Position numbers and translations under genes: made by a program | The notes under the pieces: generated by a model | Database searches by the model: none | Seen by the model: only the letters and a program-made list of their open reading frames with translations | Told to the model about the DNA's origin: nothing | Shown: one piece after another, positions 36,501 to 44,685 of the stretch | Position numbering within the stretch: the first letter of the stretch is position 1 | Layout of the letters: every line of letters starts with the position of its first letter | Assembly (NCBI RefSeq): GCF_012295525.1 | Contig: NZ_CP051167.1 | Coordinates: 806,001 to 870,000 of the forward strand | Length of the DNA stretch: 64,000 bases | Reading direction: 5' to 3' | Source of the DNA: Oxynema aestuarii AP17 | GTDB lineage: Bacteria; Cyanobacteriota; Cyanobacteriia; Cyanobacteriales; Laspinemataceae

Positions 36501-39500
36501 TGGATTAAACCAAGCGTTCGGTCAAATTGGTCAGCCGCAAACCTGGGTCAACCTGTTAGGAAATGTCAGCGATCCCGATGGGATTGCTTCGTTAAGCTAC
36601 CAACTCAACGGCGGATCGAATATTCCTTTATCCCTCGGACCGGACGATCGCCGCTTGCAAAATCCGGGTGATTTCAATGTTGACATTGCTTACAGCGATT
36701 TAGACGGGTCTGTAACGGACGATTTCGTGACAATTTTCGCGACAGACACCCTGGGGAACACCTCCACTCAAACGGTGAGTGTGGATTACGAATCCGGTCA
36801 GGTGTGGCCCGAACCTTATGCGATCGATTGGAGTGCGGTATCGAACCTTCAAGATGCGGTTCAGGTGGTCGATGGGTTGTGGCATTTAGAAGGGGATACG
36901 GTTCGCACGAGCATACAGGGATACGATCGCCTCCTCGCCATTGGCGAAACGACTTGGGACGATTACGAAGTCACCGTACCCGTGACGGTCAACAGTACGG
37001 ATTTACCGAGTAATGCGACCGAGGCGGGGGTCGGCATCATGATGCGCTGGACGGGGCATACGGACGATCCGGTGCCTAACTGGCAGCCGAAATCGGGCTG
37101 GAATCCCCTCGGGGCCTTGGGATGGTTTTATAAAGAACGGCTGGAAATTACGGGGAATTACTTAAAGACCCTGAGTGAAGCCCCCTTCACTCTCCAAGAA
37201 GGGGTCACCTACAACTTCAAGATGAGGGCTGAAGGCAATAATTACAAGTTGAAGGTGTGGGACGCCAATCAGGCGGAACCGACGAACTGGAGTTTACAAG
37301 GAGAAGGAAGTTCTTCCGATCCTCAACATGGATCGATCGTGTTGGTGGCTCACCATTACGATGTCAGTTTTGGCGATGTCAATATTACCCCTGTGGGAAC
37401 GGGTTCGCCGACTCAACAAGCCCCGATCGCCAATAATGATAGTACGACGGTGGCGATCGCGGGTTCGACGACTATCGATGTTTTAGGCAACGATAGCGAT
37501 AGCGATGGGGTGTTACTCCCGCAAAGTTTGGAAATCGTTGACGCGCCTTTGTACGGGGCGATCGCGATCGATGAGAATGGGGTTGTGAGTTACACCCACG
37601 ACGGTTCGGGAACGACGGAAGATAGTTTTAGCTATCGAGTCAGTGACGATGACGGGCTGTTCTCGAATACGGCGCAGGTGGCGATCGCGATCGAGCAAAA
37701 TCCGACCCCCAACCTAACCATCGTCGAGTCCAACAACAGTACGATCGTCGGAGAAGACGGCACCACGGACAGTTACACTCTCGTGTTGACGACCCAACCG
37801 ACCGACGACGTCACCGTTACCCTCACTCCGGACGCCCAACTGAGTGCCCAACCGTCGAGTGCGATCTTCACGCCGCAGAACTGGAATGTCGCGCAAGCGG
37901 TGAGTTTGGCTGCGGTAGACGATACCCTGGTTCAGGGCGATCGCCTCGTGTCCCTGTCCCACGCGATCGCCAGTAACGACCCGGCGTATGACAACCTCGC
38001 CGTTGCCGATCTCGATGTTGAAATCGTCGATGACGATACCCCCCCCACTCCCGTCTATTCGGAAGTTCGCATCAACGCCGGAGGCAGTGCGTACACCGAC
38101 GGTTCCGGTCAAACTTGGCTGGCGGATACCTACTTTAACGGCGGCGATACCTACACCTCTTACGCGGCCAAAATTCAAGGAACGAGCGACACATCCCTGT
38201 ATAAAACCGAGCGCTGGGGTGACAATTTTGGCTATAACATTCCCGTGGAAAACGGCGTTTACGACGTTAACTTAGGGTTTGTCGAAAGCTACTACCAACA
38301 AGCCGGACAGCGTATTTCCGATATTTTTGCCGAAGGCGAATTAGCCATCGACGATCTCGATATTTGGACGGAAGCGGGAGGGGCAAAAGACAAACTGGTG
38401 ATGAAAACCATCGAAGATGTGGCCGTGACCGATGGTTATTTAGATCTCAACTTAGTTTCCAGTGTCAGTTATGGCAATATCCAATCGATCGAAATCGTCC
38501 AACCGGAAGATCCGGTCGTTGTGGAAGGAGGAAAAAGCGATCGCTACGTGTTAGTTTTGCCCTCTCAACCGACCGAAAATGTCACGGTCGATATCGGTAC
38601 GGGCGATCGCACCGATGTCGATCTAACCAGCGTTACGTTTACCCCGACGGACTGGAACGTTCCGCGAGAAATTAACATTTTTGCCGTTGACGATACTGTA
38701 GTTCAAGGTAGTGAAACCGATTCGATTACCCATCAAATTACTAGCACCGATCCGGTTTATAGCAGTTACCAAATTGCCGATATCGCCGTCAACGTTGTCG
38801 ATAATGACATCCCCATCCGCATCAATGCAGGAGGCGAAAATTATACGGATACCTTTGGCCGCAAGTGGTCTGCAGATAATAGCTTTGTGGCGGGAACCGC
38901 TTACACCTCGGAACGACTCGTCGGCGTTACGCCAGATACGCTGCTCGATCGCACCGAACGTTACGGGACCGACTTTTCTTATGCGATCGCCGTAGAAAAT
39001 GGCACTTACGATCTCAATTTAAGTTTTATCGAAAACTTCTTTAACCAAGCCGGAGGAAGGGTTTTTGATATTACCGTAGAAGGTCAATTAATCTTCGATA
39101 ATTTCGATGTCTGGACTGAAGTCGGGATGGATACCTTGTTAATCAAGACAATCGAAGATATTCAAGTCAGTGATGGGGTTCTCGATGTTAACTTCAAGTC
39201 CAGTGCCAGCAATGCCTTTATTCAAGGAATTGAAGTTTTAGCTGCCGGAACGGGACAAAACAATTTAGTTTCAGGAGGATTTGGCAACAACAAAATTTTC
39301 GGCGTCGATCCGACGATCGCCGACCCCGGACGGGGTGAAATTGACGAACTCACCGGACTTGGCGGATACGACACTTTTATGTTAGGAGATGCGACAACAG
39401 CTTACTACGACGATGGCATCGATTTAGAAAGTGGGCTGCAAGATTACGCCGTCATTAAGGACTTTTCTCCTCAATCCGACGTGATTCGCTTGCATGGTAC

Positions 39501-39651
39501 CGCCAGTGACTATCAATTAGGAAATTCGCCGGAAGGATTGCCGACCGGAACCGCAATTTTCCGTCAGACTAGCGCCGAAGCCGAACTCATTGCTATTATC
39601 GAAAACGAAACGAATCTCAATTTGGCATCGAGCGCGTTTCAATTCGTATAA
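33508..39651 (+). CDS. Giant DUF4347/cadherin-like/malectin-like surface protein
   Basis: 2047 residues. Layout: DUF4347 (about 20-180, with HLVTHGKPGELRLG and LLYGCNVAAG); LamG/DUF1349-like domain 1 (about 186-385); two cadherin-like repeats (about 391-585, each with NQAP.A.DDS and TYSHDGSATT); the same three modules repeated (about 588-990); a further LamG-like region (about 1080-1300); another cadherin-like repeat (1303-1395); Calx-beta-like segments; two malectin-like domains (about 1515-1670 and 1770-1910, RINAGG...YTD); and a C-terminal GQNNLVSGGFGNNKIFG block typical of cyanobacterial secreted proteins. No signal peptide is seen, so type I secretion is likely. The carbohydrate-binding folds suggest surface adhesion. 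Confidence 0.85.
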   Translation: MDRQLEQTNKYASGSLWSQIAFIDPSIDDYSVLTATCAANIQVIILNSSKSVVSQIDEALKGENYLEAIHLVTHGKPGELRLGNHALNREQLDRYSSLFKQWKERHPALSILLYGCNVAAGERGARFVERLHEITEAAIAASTRAVGSHLLGGSWELDFKIGQPISDLAWSKAVRDRYHFVFSDPFASDDFNSSSLGTNWTFINPRGDSNYSLTGTGTSDAYLELQVAGGTSHDAWKSSNNSVRVMQGAGNEDFETEVKFASEPSQAYQLQGILVEQDSSNWLRFDTYHNGESLRLFAATTSNNNSQVRIDQAIASGSANYLKLNRQGDLWSLSYSTDGQNWNSAGSFSHSLTANAIGPFAGNAGNSPAFTAQIDYFFNTAAPIVPEDEPLPNQAPVANDDSKTLEPGEAVTVAILDNDSDSDGNLDPSSIAIVDAPSAGTVSIDANGVVTYSHDGSATTADSFTYTVADDDGDLSNLATVNLSIAPNQAPIASDDSASVTIGEAVDVAILDNDNDSDGNLDPSSIAIVDQPSAGTVSIDATTGVVTYSHDGSATTADSFTYTVADDDTAVSNLATVNVSIQEQAIAFASDDFNSSSLGTNWTFINPRGDSNYSLTGTGTSDAYLELQVAGGTSHDAWKSSNNSVRVMQGAGNEDFETEVKFASEPSQAYQLQGILVEQDSSNWLRFDTYHDGESLRLFAATTSNNNSQVRIDQAIASGSANYLKLNRQGDLWSLSYSTDGQNWNSAGSFSHSLTANAIGPFAGNAGNSPAFTAQIDYFFNTAAPIVPEDEPLPNQAPVANDDSKTLEPGEAVTVAILDNDSDSDGNLDPSSIAIVDQPSAGSVSIDATTGVVTYSHDGSATTADSFTYTIADDDGDLSNLATVNLSIAPNQAPIASDDSASVTIGEAVTVAILDNDSDSDGNLDPSSIAIVDQPSAGTVSIDATTGVVTYSHDGSATTADSFTYTVADDDGDVSNLATVNLSIQEPNLGTPIIDVWYGLNQAFGQIGQPQTWVNLLGNVSDPDGIASLSYQLNGGSNIPLSLGPDDRRLQNPGDFNVDIAYSDLDGSVTDDFVTIFATDTLGNTSTQTVSVDYESGQVWPEPYAIDWSAVSNLQDAVQVVDGLWHLEGDTVRTSIQGYDRLLAIGETTWDDYEVTVPVTVNSTDLPSNATEAGVGIMMRWTGHTDDPVPNWQPKSGWNPLGALGWFYKERLEITGNYLKTLSEAPFTLQEGVTYNFKMRAEGNNYKLKVWDANQAEPTNWSLQGEGSSSDPQHGSIVLVAHHYDVSFGDVNITPVGTGSPTQQAPIANNDSTTVAIAGSTTIDVLGNDSDSDGVLLPQSLEIVDAPLYGAIAIDENGVVSYTHDGSGTTEDSFSYRVSDDDGLFSNTAQVAIAIEQNPTPNLTIVESNNSTIVGEDGTTDSYTLVLTTQPTDDVTVTLTPDAQLSAQPSSAIFTPQNWNVAQAVSLAAVDDTLVQGDRLVSLSHAIASNDPAYDNLAVADLDVEIVDDDTPPTPVYSEVRINAGGSAYTDGSGQTWLADTYFNGGDTYTSYAAKIQGTSDTSLYKTERWGDNFGYNIPVENGVYDVNLGFVESYYQQAGQRISDIFAEGELAIDDLDIWTEAGGAKDKLVMKTIEDVAVTDGYLDLNLVSSVSYGNIQSIEIVQPEDPVVVEGGKSDRYVLVLPSQPTENVTVDIGTGDRTDVDLTSVTFTPTDWNVPREINIFAVDDTVVQGSETDSITHQITSTDPVYSSYQIADIAVNVVDNDIPIRINAGGENYTDTFGRKWSADNSFVAGTAYTSERLVGVTPDTLLDRTERYGTDFSYAIAVENGTYDLNLSFIENFFNQAGGRVFDITVEGQLIFDNFDVWTEVGMDTLLIKTIEDIQVSDGVLDVNFKSSASNAFIQGIEVLAAGTGQNNLVSGGFGNNKIFGVDPTIADPGRGEIDELTGLGGYDTFMLGDATTAYYDDGIDLESGLQDYAVIKDFSPQSDVIRLHGTASDYQLGNSPEGLPTGTAIFRQTSAEAELIAIIENETNLNLASSAFQFV
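34063..36477 (+). repeat. 1.2-kb tandem duplication inside the giant gene
   Basis: The unit starting at 34063 recurs at 35269, a period of 1206 nt (402 codons) that becomes 1209 nt further on because of one extra codon. The first 620 nt or so are almost base-identical, with only scattered changes. Each unit encodes one LamG-like domain and two cadherin-like repeats; the two cadherin-like repeats within a unit are themselves related. The low divergence points to recent duplication or gene conversion. Confidence 0.92.
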
Positions 39652-39811
39652 ACGAGTACAAATCCGAACCGATCGCGCCTCAATTCTCGCTATTTTAAGG
39701 TTGGGGACAGTTCCTCAAGTTTCATGGCGCGATCGGCTTCAACTTTTTTTAACATTTTCGGCGTTTCAAGCTTCCGTTTTTGAGCAAGTTTAGCAAAACT
39801 AGGAATTTAAG

Positions 39812-41038
39812 ATGACTCAAACGAAAATCAGCACCGATCTCTACTCTGGCGATCGCCGGATCGAACAGACTTGTCCGAATTGCGGTCATTCCCATTTATC
39901 GACCTTTTACGAAGTCAAACAGGTTCCCGTTCACAGTTGTTTGATGATGCCCAATGAGGCAGAAGCCTTGAATTTTCCTTGTGGGGATGTCCTGCTCGCT
40001 TTTTGCGATCGGTGTGGGTTTATTACCAATTTAAAATTTGACTCGAAGTGGTCGGCTTACGCTCCCAATTACGAAGATCAACAAAGCTTTTCGCCAACCT
40101 TTAATAAATTTGCCATTCAGCTCGCAGATCGCCTGATTGAAAAATACGATTTACATAACAAAAACATCCTCGAAATCGGCTGTAGTAAAGGCGATTTTCT
40201 GATTTTACTTTGCGAACGTGGCAACAACCGAGGGGTGGGAATCGATCCGAGCGTGGTTCCCGGACGAGTGCAAAGTGAAGCCGCCGATCGCATTACGTTC
40301 ATTCAAGATTACTACCAGGAAAAACACGCCGAGTATGTCGGCGATTTCATTTGCTGTCGCCACACCCTCGAACACATTCAACCAACCTCTGAATTTATTA
40401 AAATCGTTCGGCGCTCGATCGGCGATCGCACCGATATTCCCGTATTTTTTGAGATTCCCGATACCGTTCGCGTCCTCAAAGAACTCGCTTTTGAAGATAT
40501 TTATTACGAGCATTGTTCCTATTTCACCCCGGGTTCTCTCGCCCGACTCTTTCGTAATTCCGGTTTCGAGGTCACCGATTTGTATCGAGATTACGGCGAT
40601 CAATATTTAATGATTGAAGCTTTACCCATTGCCGAATCAAAATCGGAAAAAGTTCATCCTTTTGAAGAGAGTCTAGAGGAACTCACCCAACAAGTCCAAT
40701 ATTTTGCCAGTCACATTCAAGAAAAACTTGATATTTGGCGCGATCGCCTGTCGCAACTGCAAGCAGAAAATAAAAAAGTAGTAGTCTGGGGATCGGGTTC
40801 CAAATGTGTCGCCTTTCTGACAACTTTAGACACCTTAGATAAGATTCAGTACGTCGTCGATATCAATCCCCACCGACACGGTAAATTCATTCCAGGCGTG
40901 GGCAAATCGATCGTCTCTCCAGAGTTTTTAAAAGACTATCAACCCGATGCGATCGTGGTGATGAATGCTATTTATTGCAATGAAATTCAAGAAATGCTAG
41001 ATCGTATGGGAGTTCGTGCCGAACTGATGGCCTTATAG
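39812..41038 (+). CDS. Zinc-ribbon sugar C-methyltransferase family (copy 2)
   Basis: The 408-residue product has CPNCGHSHL...CDRCGFI (zinc-binding), a SAM domain with ILEIGCSKGDFLILLCERGN and GIDPSVV, the CCRHTLEHIQPT segment, and a C-terminal domain with VVWGSGSKCVAFL. The layout matches the gene at 29410, but it is much closer to the gene at 46351 (shared CCRHTLEH, YYEHCSYF/YEHCGYF). It probably methylates an NDP-sugar; substrate unknown. A palindromic repeat follows 32 nt after the stop. Confidence 0.82.
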   Translation: MTQTKISTDLYSGDRRIEQTCPNCGHSHLSTFYEVKQVPVHSCLMMPNEAEALNFPCGDVLLAFCDRCGFITNLKFDSKWSAYAPNYEDQQSFSPTFNKFAIQLADRLIEKYDLHNKNILEIGCSKGDFLILLCERGNNRGVGIDPSVVPGRVQSEAADRITFIQDYYQEKHAEYVGDFICCRHTLEHIQPTSEFIKIVRRSIGDRTDIPVFFEIPDTVRVLKELAFEDIYYEHCSYFTPGSLARLFRNSGFEVTDLYRDYGDQYLMIEALPIAESKSEKVHPFEESLEELTQQVQYFASHIQEKLDIWRDRLSQLQAENKKVVVWGSGSKCVAFLTTLDTLDKIQYVVDINPHRHGKFIPGVGKSIVSPEFLKDYQPDAIVVMNAIYCNEIQEMLDRMGVRAELMAL

Positions 41039-41070
41039 CAATTGGCGCTGTCATGAGGTACAAGAGGCGA

Positions 41071-41141
41071 AGATCCCCCCAACCCCCCTTAAAAAGGGGG
41101 GCAGTGAAAGTCCCCCTTTTTAAGGGGGATTTAGGGGGATC
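41071..41141. repeat. Two-arm palindromic repeat
   Basis: AGATCCCCCCAACCCCCCTT AAAAAGGGGGG, about ten nt, then TCCCCCTTTTTAAGGGGGAT TTAGGGGGATC. It has the same design as 26797-26870 and lies between two glycan genes. Confidence 0.85.
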
Positions 41142-41231
41142 GAAATGTACCGCCCAACAGCGAAAACTGCTGTATAACGATCGAGATTTAGGCGATCGCC
41201 CCTCCCGTTTGTTGTAGACATTGGCTGAAGA

Positions 41232-42275
41232 ATGCAATATCCAATTTACTTTTACATCCCTAAATCCTGTTGGCCTGAAACCATTCCGGAAGATGTCGAT
41301 CGCCATTGGGATATGTTTATTGTAGGGCCGTACAATTGGACGTTGCAAACTTATTGCCGCCTAAAAAGTTATGGATTTGGATGCGAACTGGTCGATCGAA
41401 TGCCATCAAAGGGGATTGTTTTTACCCACCGGGATTATTTAGATGATGGTTTTCAGCCCAGTTCGCACCTCCTTTTAGTCTGTCTACAAGCCGATCGCTT
41501 TCCCCATCCTTACGCACAAATTCACATCGTACAAAATCCCAAACAAGTTGTAACAAGATCCAACAAGTTTGGGAGTAAATATTTTCTACCCCACTGGCCC
41601 CAACCCGGATTAATTCCACGGGATCCCAACCGGGGCGATCGATTTGAAAATCTGGGATATTTTGGGGTTGAAAAACAACTGGCTCCCGAACTTTTAGAGC
41701 CTTCTTATCAAGAAAAGTTAAATCAACTCGGCTTGAAAAACTGCACCATCAACACCGAACATACAAACCAGCAATATCGCTGGAATGATTATTCACAAAT
41801 CGATTTATTTGTGGCCGTTCGTAGTTTTAGAAAACGGGAAGAATATCTTCGCAAACCCGCTACCAAACTGTACGGAGCTTGGCACGCAGGAGTCCCCGCC
41901 ATTCTCGGATATGAGTCCGCTTATCGGGCCGAACGTCAGAGCGAACTCGACTATATCGAGGTAGCTTCTGTAAAAGAATTGTTGACGGCGATCGAGCGAT
42001 TGCGAGATGATTTACCATGGCGCAAAGCCATCATTGAAAATGGCAAACAAAGAGCCAAAGAAACCGAACCCACACATCTCACCGAACGTTGGATCGAGGC
42101 GATCGAAACTGTTGCTATTCCCATGTACGAAGCCTGGTGTTCGGAGTCGGAATCTGCCAGACAGCAATTTTTCAAAAATAATTATTTAACTTTGATTCAA
42201 AACAAAATAGAAAGGAGTGCTAAAGAAATCAGTAGTAAAGCTGGAAATTTAATTCAAAGACTTAAAATCTCTTAA
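41232..42275 (+). CDS. Glycosyltransferase-like protein
   Basis: The 347-residue product is soluble. The segment KPATKLYGAWHAGVPAILG (about 216-234) looks like the donor-binding half of GT-B glycosyltransferases, and LDYIEVASVKELLTAIERL follows as in such enzymes. The N-terminal half has no match I can name. It sits between a C-methyltransferase gene and a GT2 gene, which supports a role in glycan assembly. The family is not assigned, and the activity is inferred. Confidence 0.6.
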   Translation: MQYPIYFYIPKSCWPETIPEDVDRHWDMFIVGPYNWTLQTYCRLKSYGFGCELVDRMPSKGIVFTHRDYLDDGFQPSSHLLLVCLQADRFPHPYAQIHIVQNPKQVVTRSNKFGSKYFLPHWPQPGLIPRDPNRGDRFENLGYFGVEKQLAPELLEPSYQEKLNQLGLKNCTINTEHTNQQYRWNDYSQIDLFVAVRSFRKREEYLRKPATKLYGAWHAGVPAILGYESAYRAERQSELDYIEVASVKELLTAIERLRDDLPWRKAIIENGKQRAKETEPTHLTERWIEAIETVAIPMYEAWCSESESARQQFFKNNYLTLIQNKIERSAKEISSKAGNLIQRLKIS

Positions 42276-42300
42276 AAGATCGGTCATTCAGGATAGTGTT

Positions 42301-43260
42301 ATGAGTTGCGATCGCCTCCCTCGCTTAATTGTTGGCTTACCTGTTTACAACGGCGATGATTTTTTAGAAGACTCTTTAAAAGGGTTACTATCACAAACCT
42401 ATACAGATTTTAAACTCGTTATTTCCGATAACGGTTCTACAGATAAAACCCAACAAATTTGTCAGAACTATGCCGCCCAAGATTCGCGAATTGACTACCA
42501 CCGTCATGAGGTCAATCGGGGGGCAGCATGGAATTATAACTATGCCTTTGAAGTCGATCGAAGTGAATATTTTAAATGGGCAGCCCACGACGATATTTGT
42601 CAACCCGAATATCTCGAACGTTGCGTGGAAATCCTCGACCGCTATCCCTCTGTCGTCCTCGCTTATCCCCGAACTCGTTTCATCGACGAACGAGGGGAAT
42701 TGATTCGACCGGAGTATACTGACGACTTAAATTTAAGACAATCCAAACCCCATCAACGCTACGGTCAATATTTAGATGTTCTCTATCGTAGCGGTCCGCA
42801 AGGCTGTTCTAAAATTAGTCCAATTTGGGGAGTAATGAGAACGGAAATTTTACGAAAAACTCCTTTAATTGGCAACTACAATGCATCGGATTTAACCTTA
42901 TTGAGCGAACTTGCTCTCTGGGGGGAATTTTTTGAAATTCCCGAATACCTATTTCTCCGACGAGAACATGCAGGACAATCCGTTAAAGCTCATCGGAGTG
43001 CGTCCGAACGGGCCGCTTGGTTCGACCCTACGAATAAGCGCGTAACCCTACCAACTTGGGAACGTTTCGGTCACTTTCTTCGGGCGATCGATCGCGTAAA
43101 TTTAAGCTGGAGTGAAAAAGTCTTATGTTATTTAGAATTGCGAAGATGGTTGTTGTTTTCTCCGATGGGATGGAGGAAAATGGGACGAGAAGTTAAAATG
43201 TCACTTCTGGATTATTTAGAATATCAAAAACGACGCAATACCGCAAATATCAAAAATTAA
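42301..43260 (+). CDS. Family 2 glycosyltransferase
   Basis: The 319-residue product has a GT-A domain: LIVGLPVYNGDDFLEDSL, then LVISDNGSTDKTQQIC and the metal-site region FKWAAHDDICQPEYL. The HDD at the DXD position is common in GT2 enzymes. There is no transmembrane segment, so it should work at the cytosolic membrane face. It begins 25 nt after the preceding gene, so the two are probably co-transcribed. Donor and acceptor are unknown. Confidence 0.87.
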   Translation: MSCDRLPRLIVGLPVYNGDDFLEDSLKGLLSQTYTDFKLVISDNGSTDKTQQICQNYAAQDSRIDYHRHEVNRGAAWNYNYAFEVDRSEYFKWAAHDDICQPEYLERCVEILDRYPSVVLAYPRTRFIDERGELIRPEYTDDLNLRQSKPHQRYGQYLDVLYRSGPQGCSKISPIWGVMRTEILRKTPLIGNYNASDLTLLSELALWGEFFEIPEYLFLRREHAGQSVKAHRSASERAAWFDPTNKRVTLPTWERFGHFLRAIDRVNLSWSEKVLCYLELRRWLLFSPMGWRKMGREVKMSLLDYLEYQKRRNTANIKN

Positions 43261-43283
43261 ATTGACGGCGATCGCTTAAAAGG

Positions 43284-43425
43284 CTTTGAAATCTTTTTGA
43301 AATCTTTTTGAAACCTTTTTGAAATCCTTTTGAAATATCCGTATCCAATCAACTAGATCCTAGATCGGCGATCGCCCTCAACTTTTGAAAAGTTTCATTT
43401 AATTTCATTTAATTTCATTTAATTT
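43284..43425. repeat. AT-rich short direct repeats
   Basis: Two simple repeat tracts lie in this intergenic spacer. At 43284-43336, TTTGAAATC-like units of about 11 nt occur five times (CTTTTTGAAAT). At 43391-43425, TTTCATTTAA occurs three times in tandem. They lie between the GT2 gene and lhgO. No function is evident. Confidence 0.75.
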
Positions 43426-43453
43426 TCAGTGATAACAAACGAGGTAAGCATCA

Positions 43454-44674
43454 ATGTACGACTTTACAATTATTGGGGGTGGCATTGTCGGACTTTCTGC
43501 CGCCCTCCATTTAACCCAAAGTTACCCAAATGCCAAGATTCTCGTCCTCGAAAAAGAGGGAGAATGGGCATTTCATCAAACGGGAAATAATAGCGGGGTC
43601 ATTCACTCAGGAATTTATTATAAACCCGGTAGTTTCAAAGCGAAATTCTGCCGCGACGGTCAACGTTCCATGGTCGAATTTTGCCAAAAACACGGCATCA
43701 ATTACGAAATTTGCGGTAAAGTCATCGTCGCGACCGAAGCCAAAGAATTGCCATTGTTAGACAAACTTTACCAACGGGGTTTAGACAATGGCATTCCCGT
43801 TGCTAAAATTTCCGGGGAAGAAGTGAAAGAGATCGAACCTTACGTCAATTGTTTGGCGGGGATTCGGGTCGAATCGACGGGAATTGTAGACTATCGCGGC
43901 GTCTGTCAAAAGTATGTCGAATTAGTTGAAAATTGGGGCGGGGAATTGCGCCTCAATACTAAAGTTGAGGAGATCCAGCATCGAAGCGGGGAATTAGTTA
44001 TCGAGACGAATGGGGGTGAATTTTCGACGCGGTTCGCGATTAATTGTGCGGGACTGCACAGCGATCGCATCGCCCTTTTGGAAGGGGTCGATCCCCAAGC
44101 TAAAATCATTCCCTTTCGCGGTGAATATTACGAATTAAAGCCAGAAAAACGATATTTAGTTAAAAACCTCATTTATCCCGTTCCCAACCCTGATTTTCCC
44201 TTCCTCGGGGTTCACTTCACCCGGGCGATTGACGGGTCGGTTCACGCCGGACCGAATGCGGTACTCAGTTTCAAACGGGAAGGGTATCGAAAAACCGATT
44301 TTGACTGGCAAGATTTTGTCGAAATTATGACTTATCCGGGATTGTGGAAACTGGCGGCAAAATATGGCAATGAAGGGGTGAAAGAAATTGTGCGATCGCT
44401 GAGTAAAACTGTTTTCGTTCGCAGTTTGCAACGGTTAATTCCGGAAGTTCAGGCGGATGATGTGATTCCAACTCATGCGGGAGTTCGGGCCCAAGCTTTG
44501 ATGAATGATGGGATGTTGGTCGATGATTTTTTAATCGTCGATGGAGAACGGGCGATGCATGTTTGTAACGCCCCTTCTCCGGCGGCGACGGCTTCTTTAG
44601 AAATCGGAAAAGCGATCGCCGATCGCGTCCGAGACCGTCTCGGAATGTCCAATGAAATCCGTTTATCGGTATAA
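43454..44674 (+). CDS. lhgO: L-2-hydroxyglutarate oxidase-like FAD enzyme
   Basis: The 406-residue product opens YDFTIIGGGIVGLSAALHL, an FAD-binding dinucleotide motif of the DAO superfamily, followed by GNNSGVIHSGIYYKPGS, a signature of LhgO/L2HGDH. The C-terminal PTHAGVRAQALMNDG and HVCNAPSPAATASLEIG also fit. LhgO oxidises L-2-hydroxyglutarate to 2-oxoglutarate at the membrane. Its place inside a glycan region is odd; it may instead act on a related hydroxy acid, or be a passenger. It is followed after 11 nt by the VanZ-LamG gene. Confidence 0.85.
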   Translation: MYDFTIIGGGIVGLSAALHLTQSYPNAKILVLEKEGEWAFHQTGNNSGVIHSGIYYKPGSFKAKFCRDGQRSMVEFCQKHGINYEICGKVIVATEAKELPLLDKLYQRGLDNGIPVAKISGEEVKEIEPYVNCLAGIRVESTGIVDYRGVCQKYVELVENWGGELRLNTKVEEIQHRSGELVIETNGGEFSTRFAINCAGLHSDRIALLEGVDPQAKIIPFRGEYYELKPEKRYLVKNLIYPVPNPDFPFLGVHFTRAIDGSVHAGPNAVLSFKREGYRKTDFDWQDFVEIMTYPGLWKLAAKYGNEGVKEIVRSLSKTVFVRSLQRLIPEVQADDVIPTHAGVRAQALMNDGMLVDDFLIVDGERAMHVCNAPSPAATASLEIGKAIADRVRDRLGMSNEIRLSV

Positions 44675-44685
44675 ATAAACTTGAA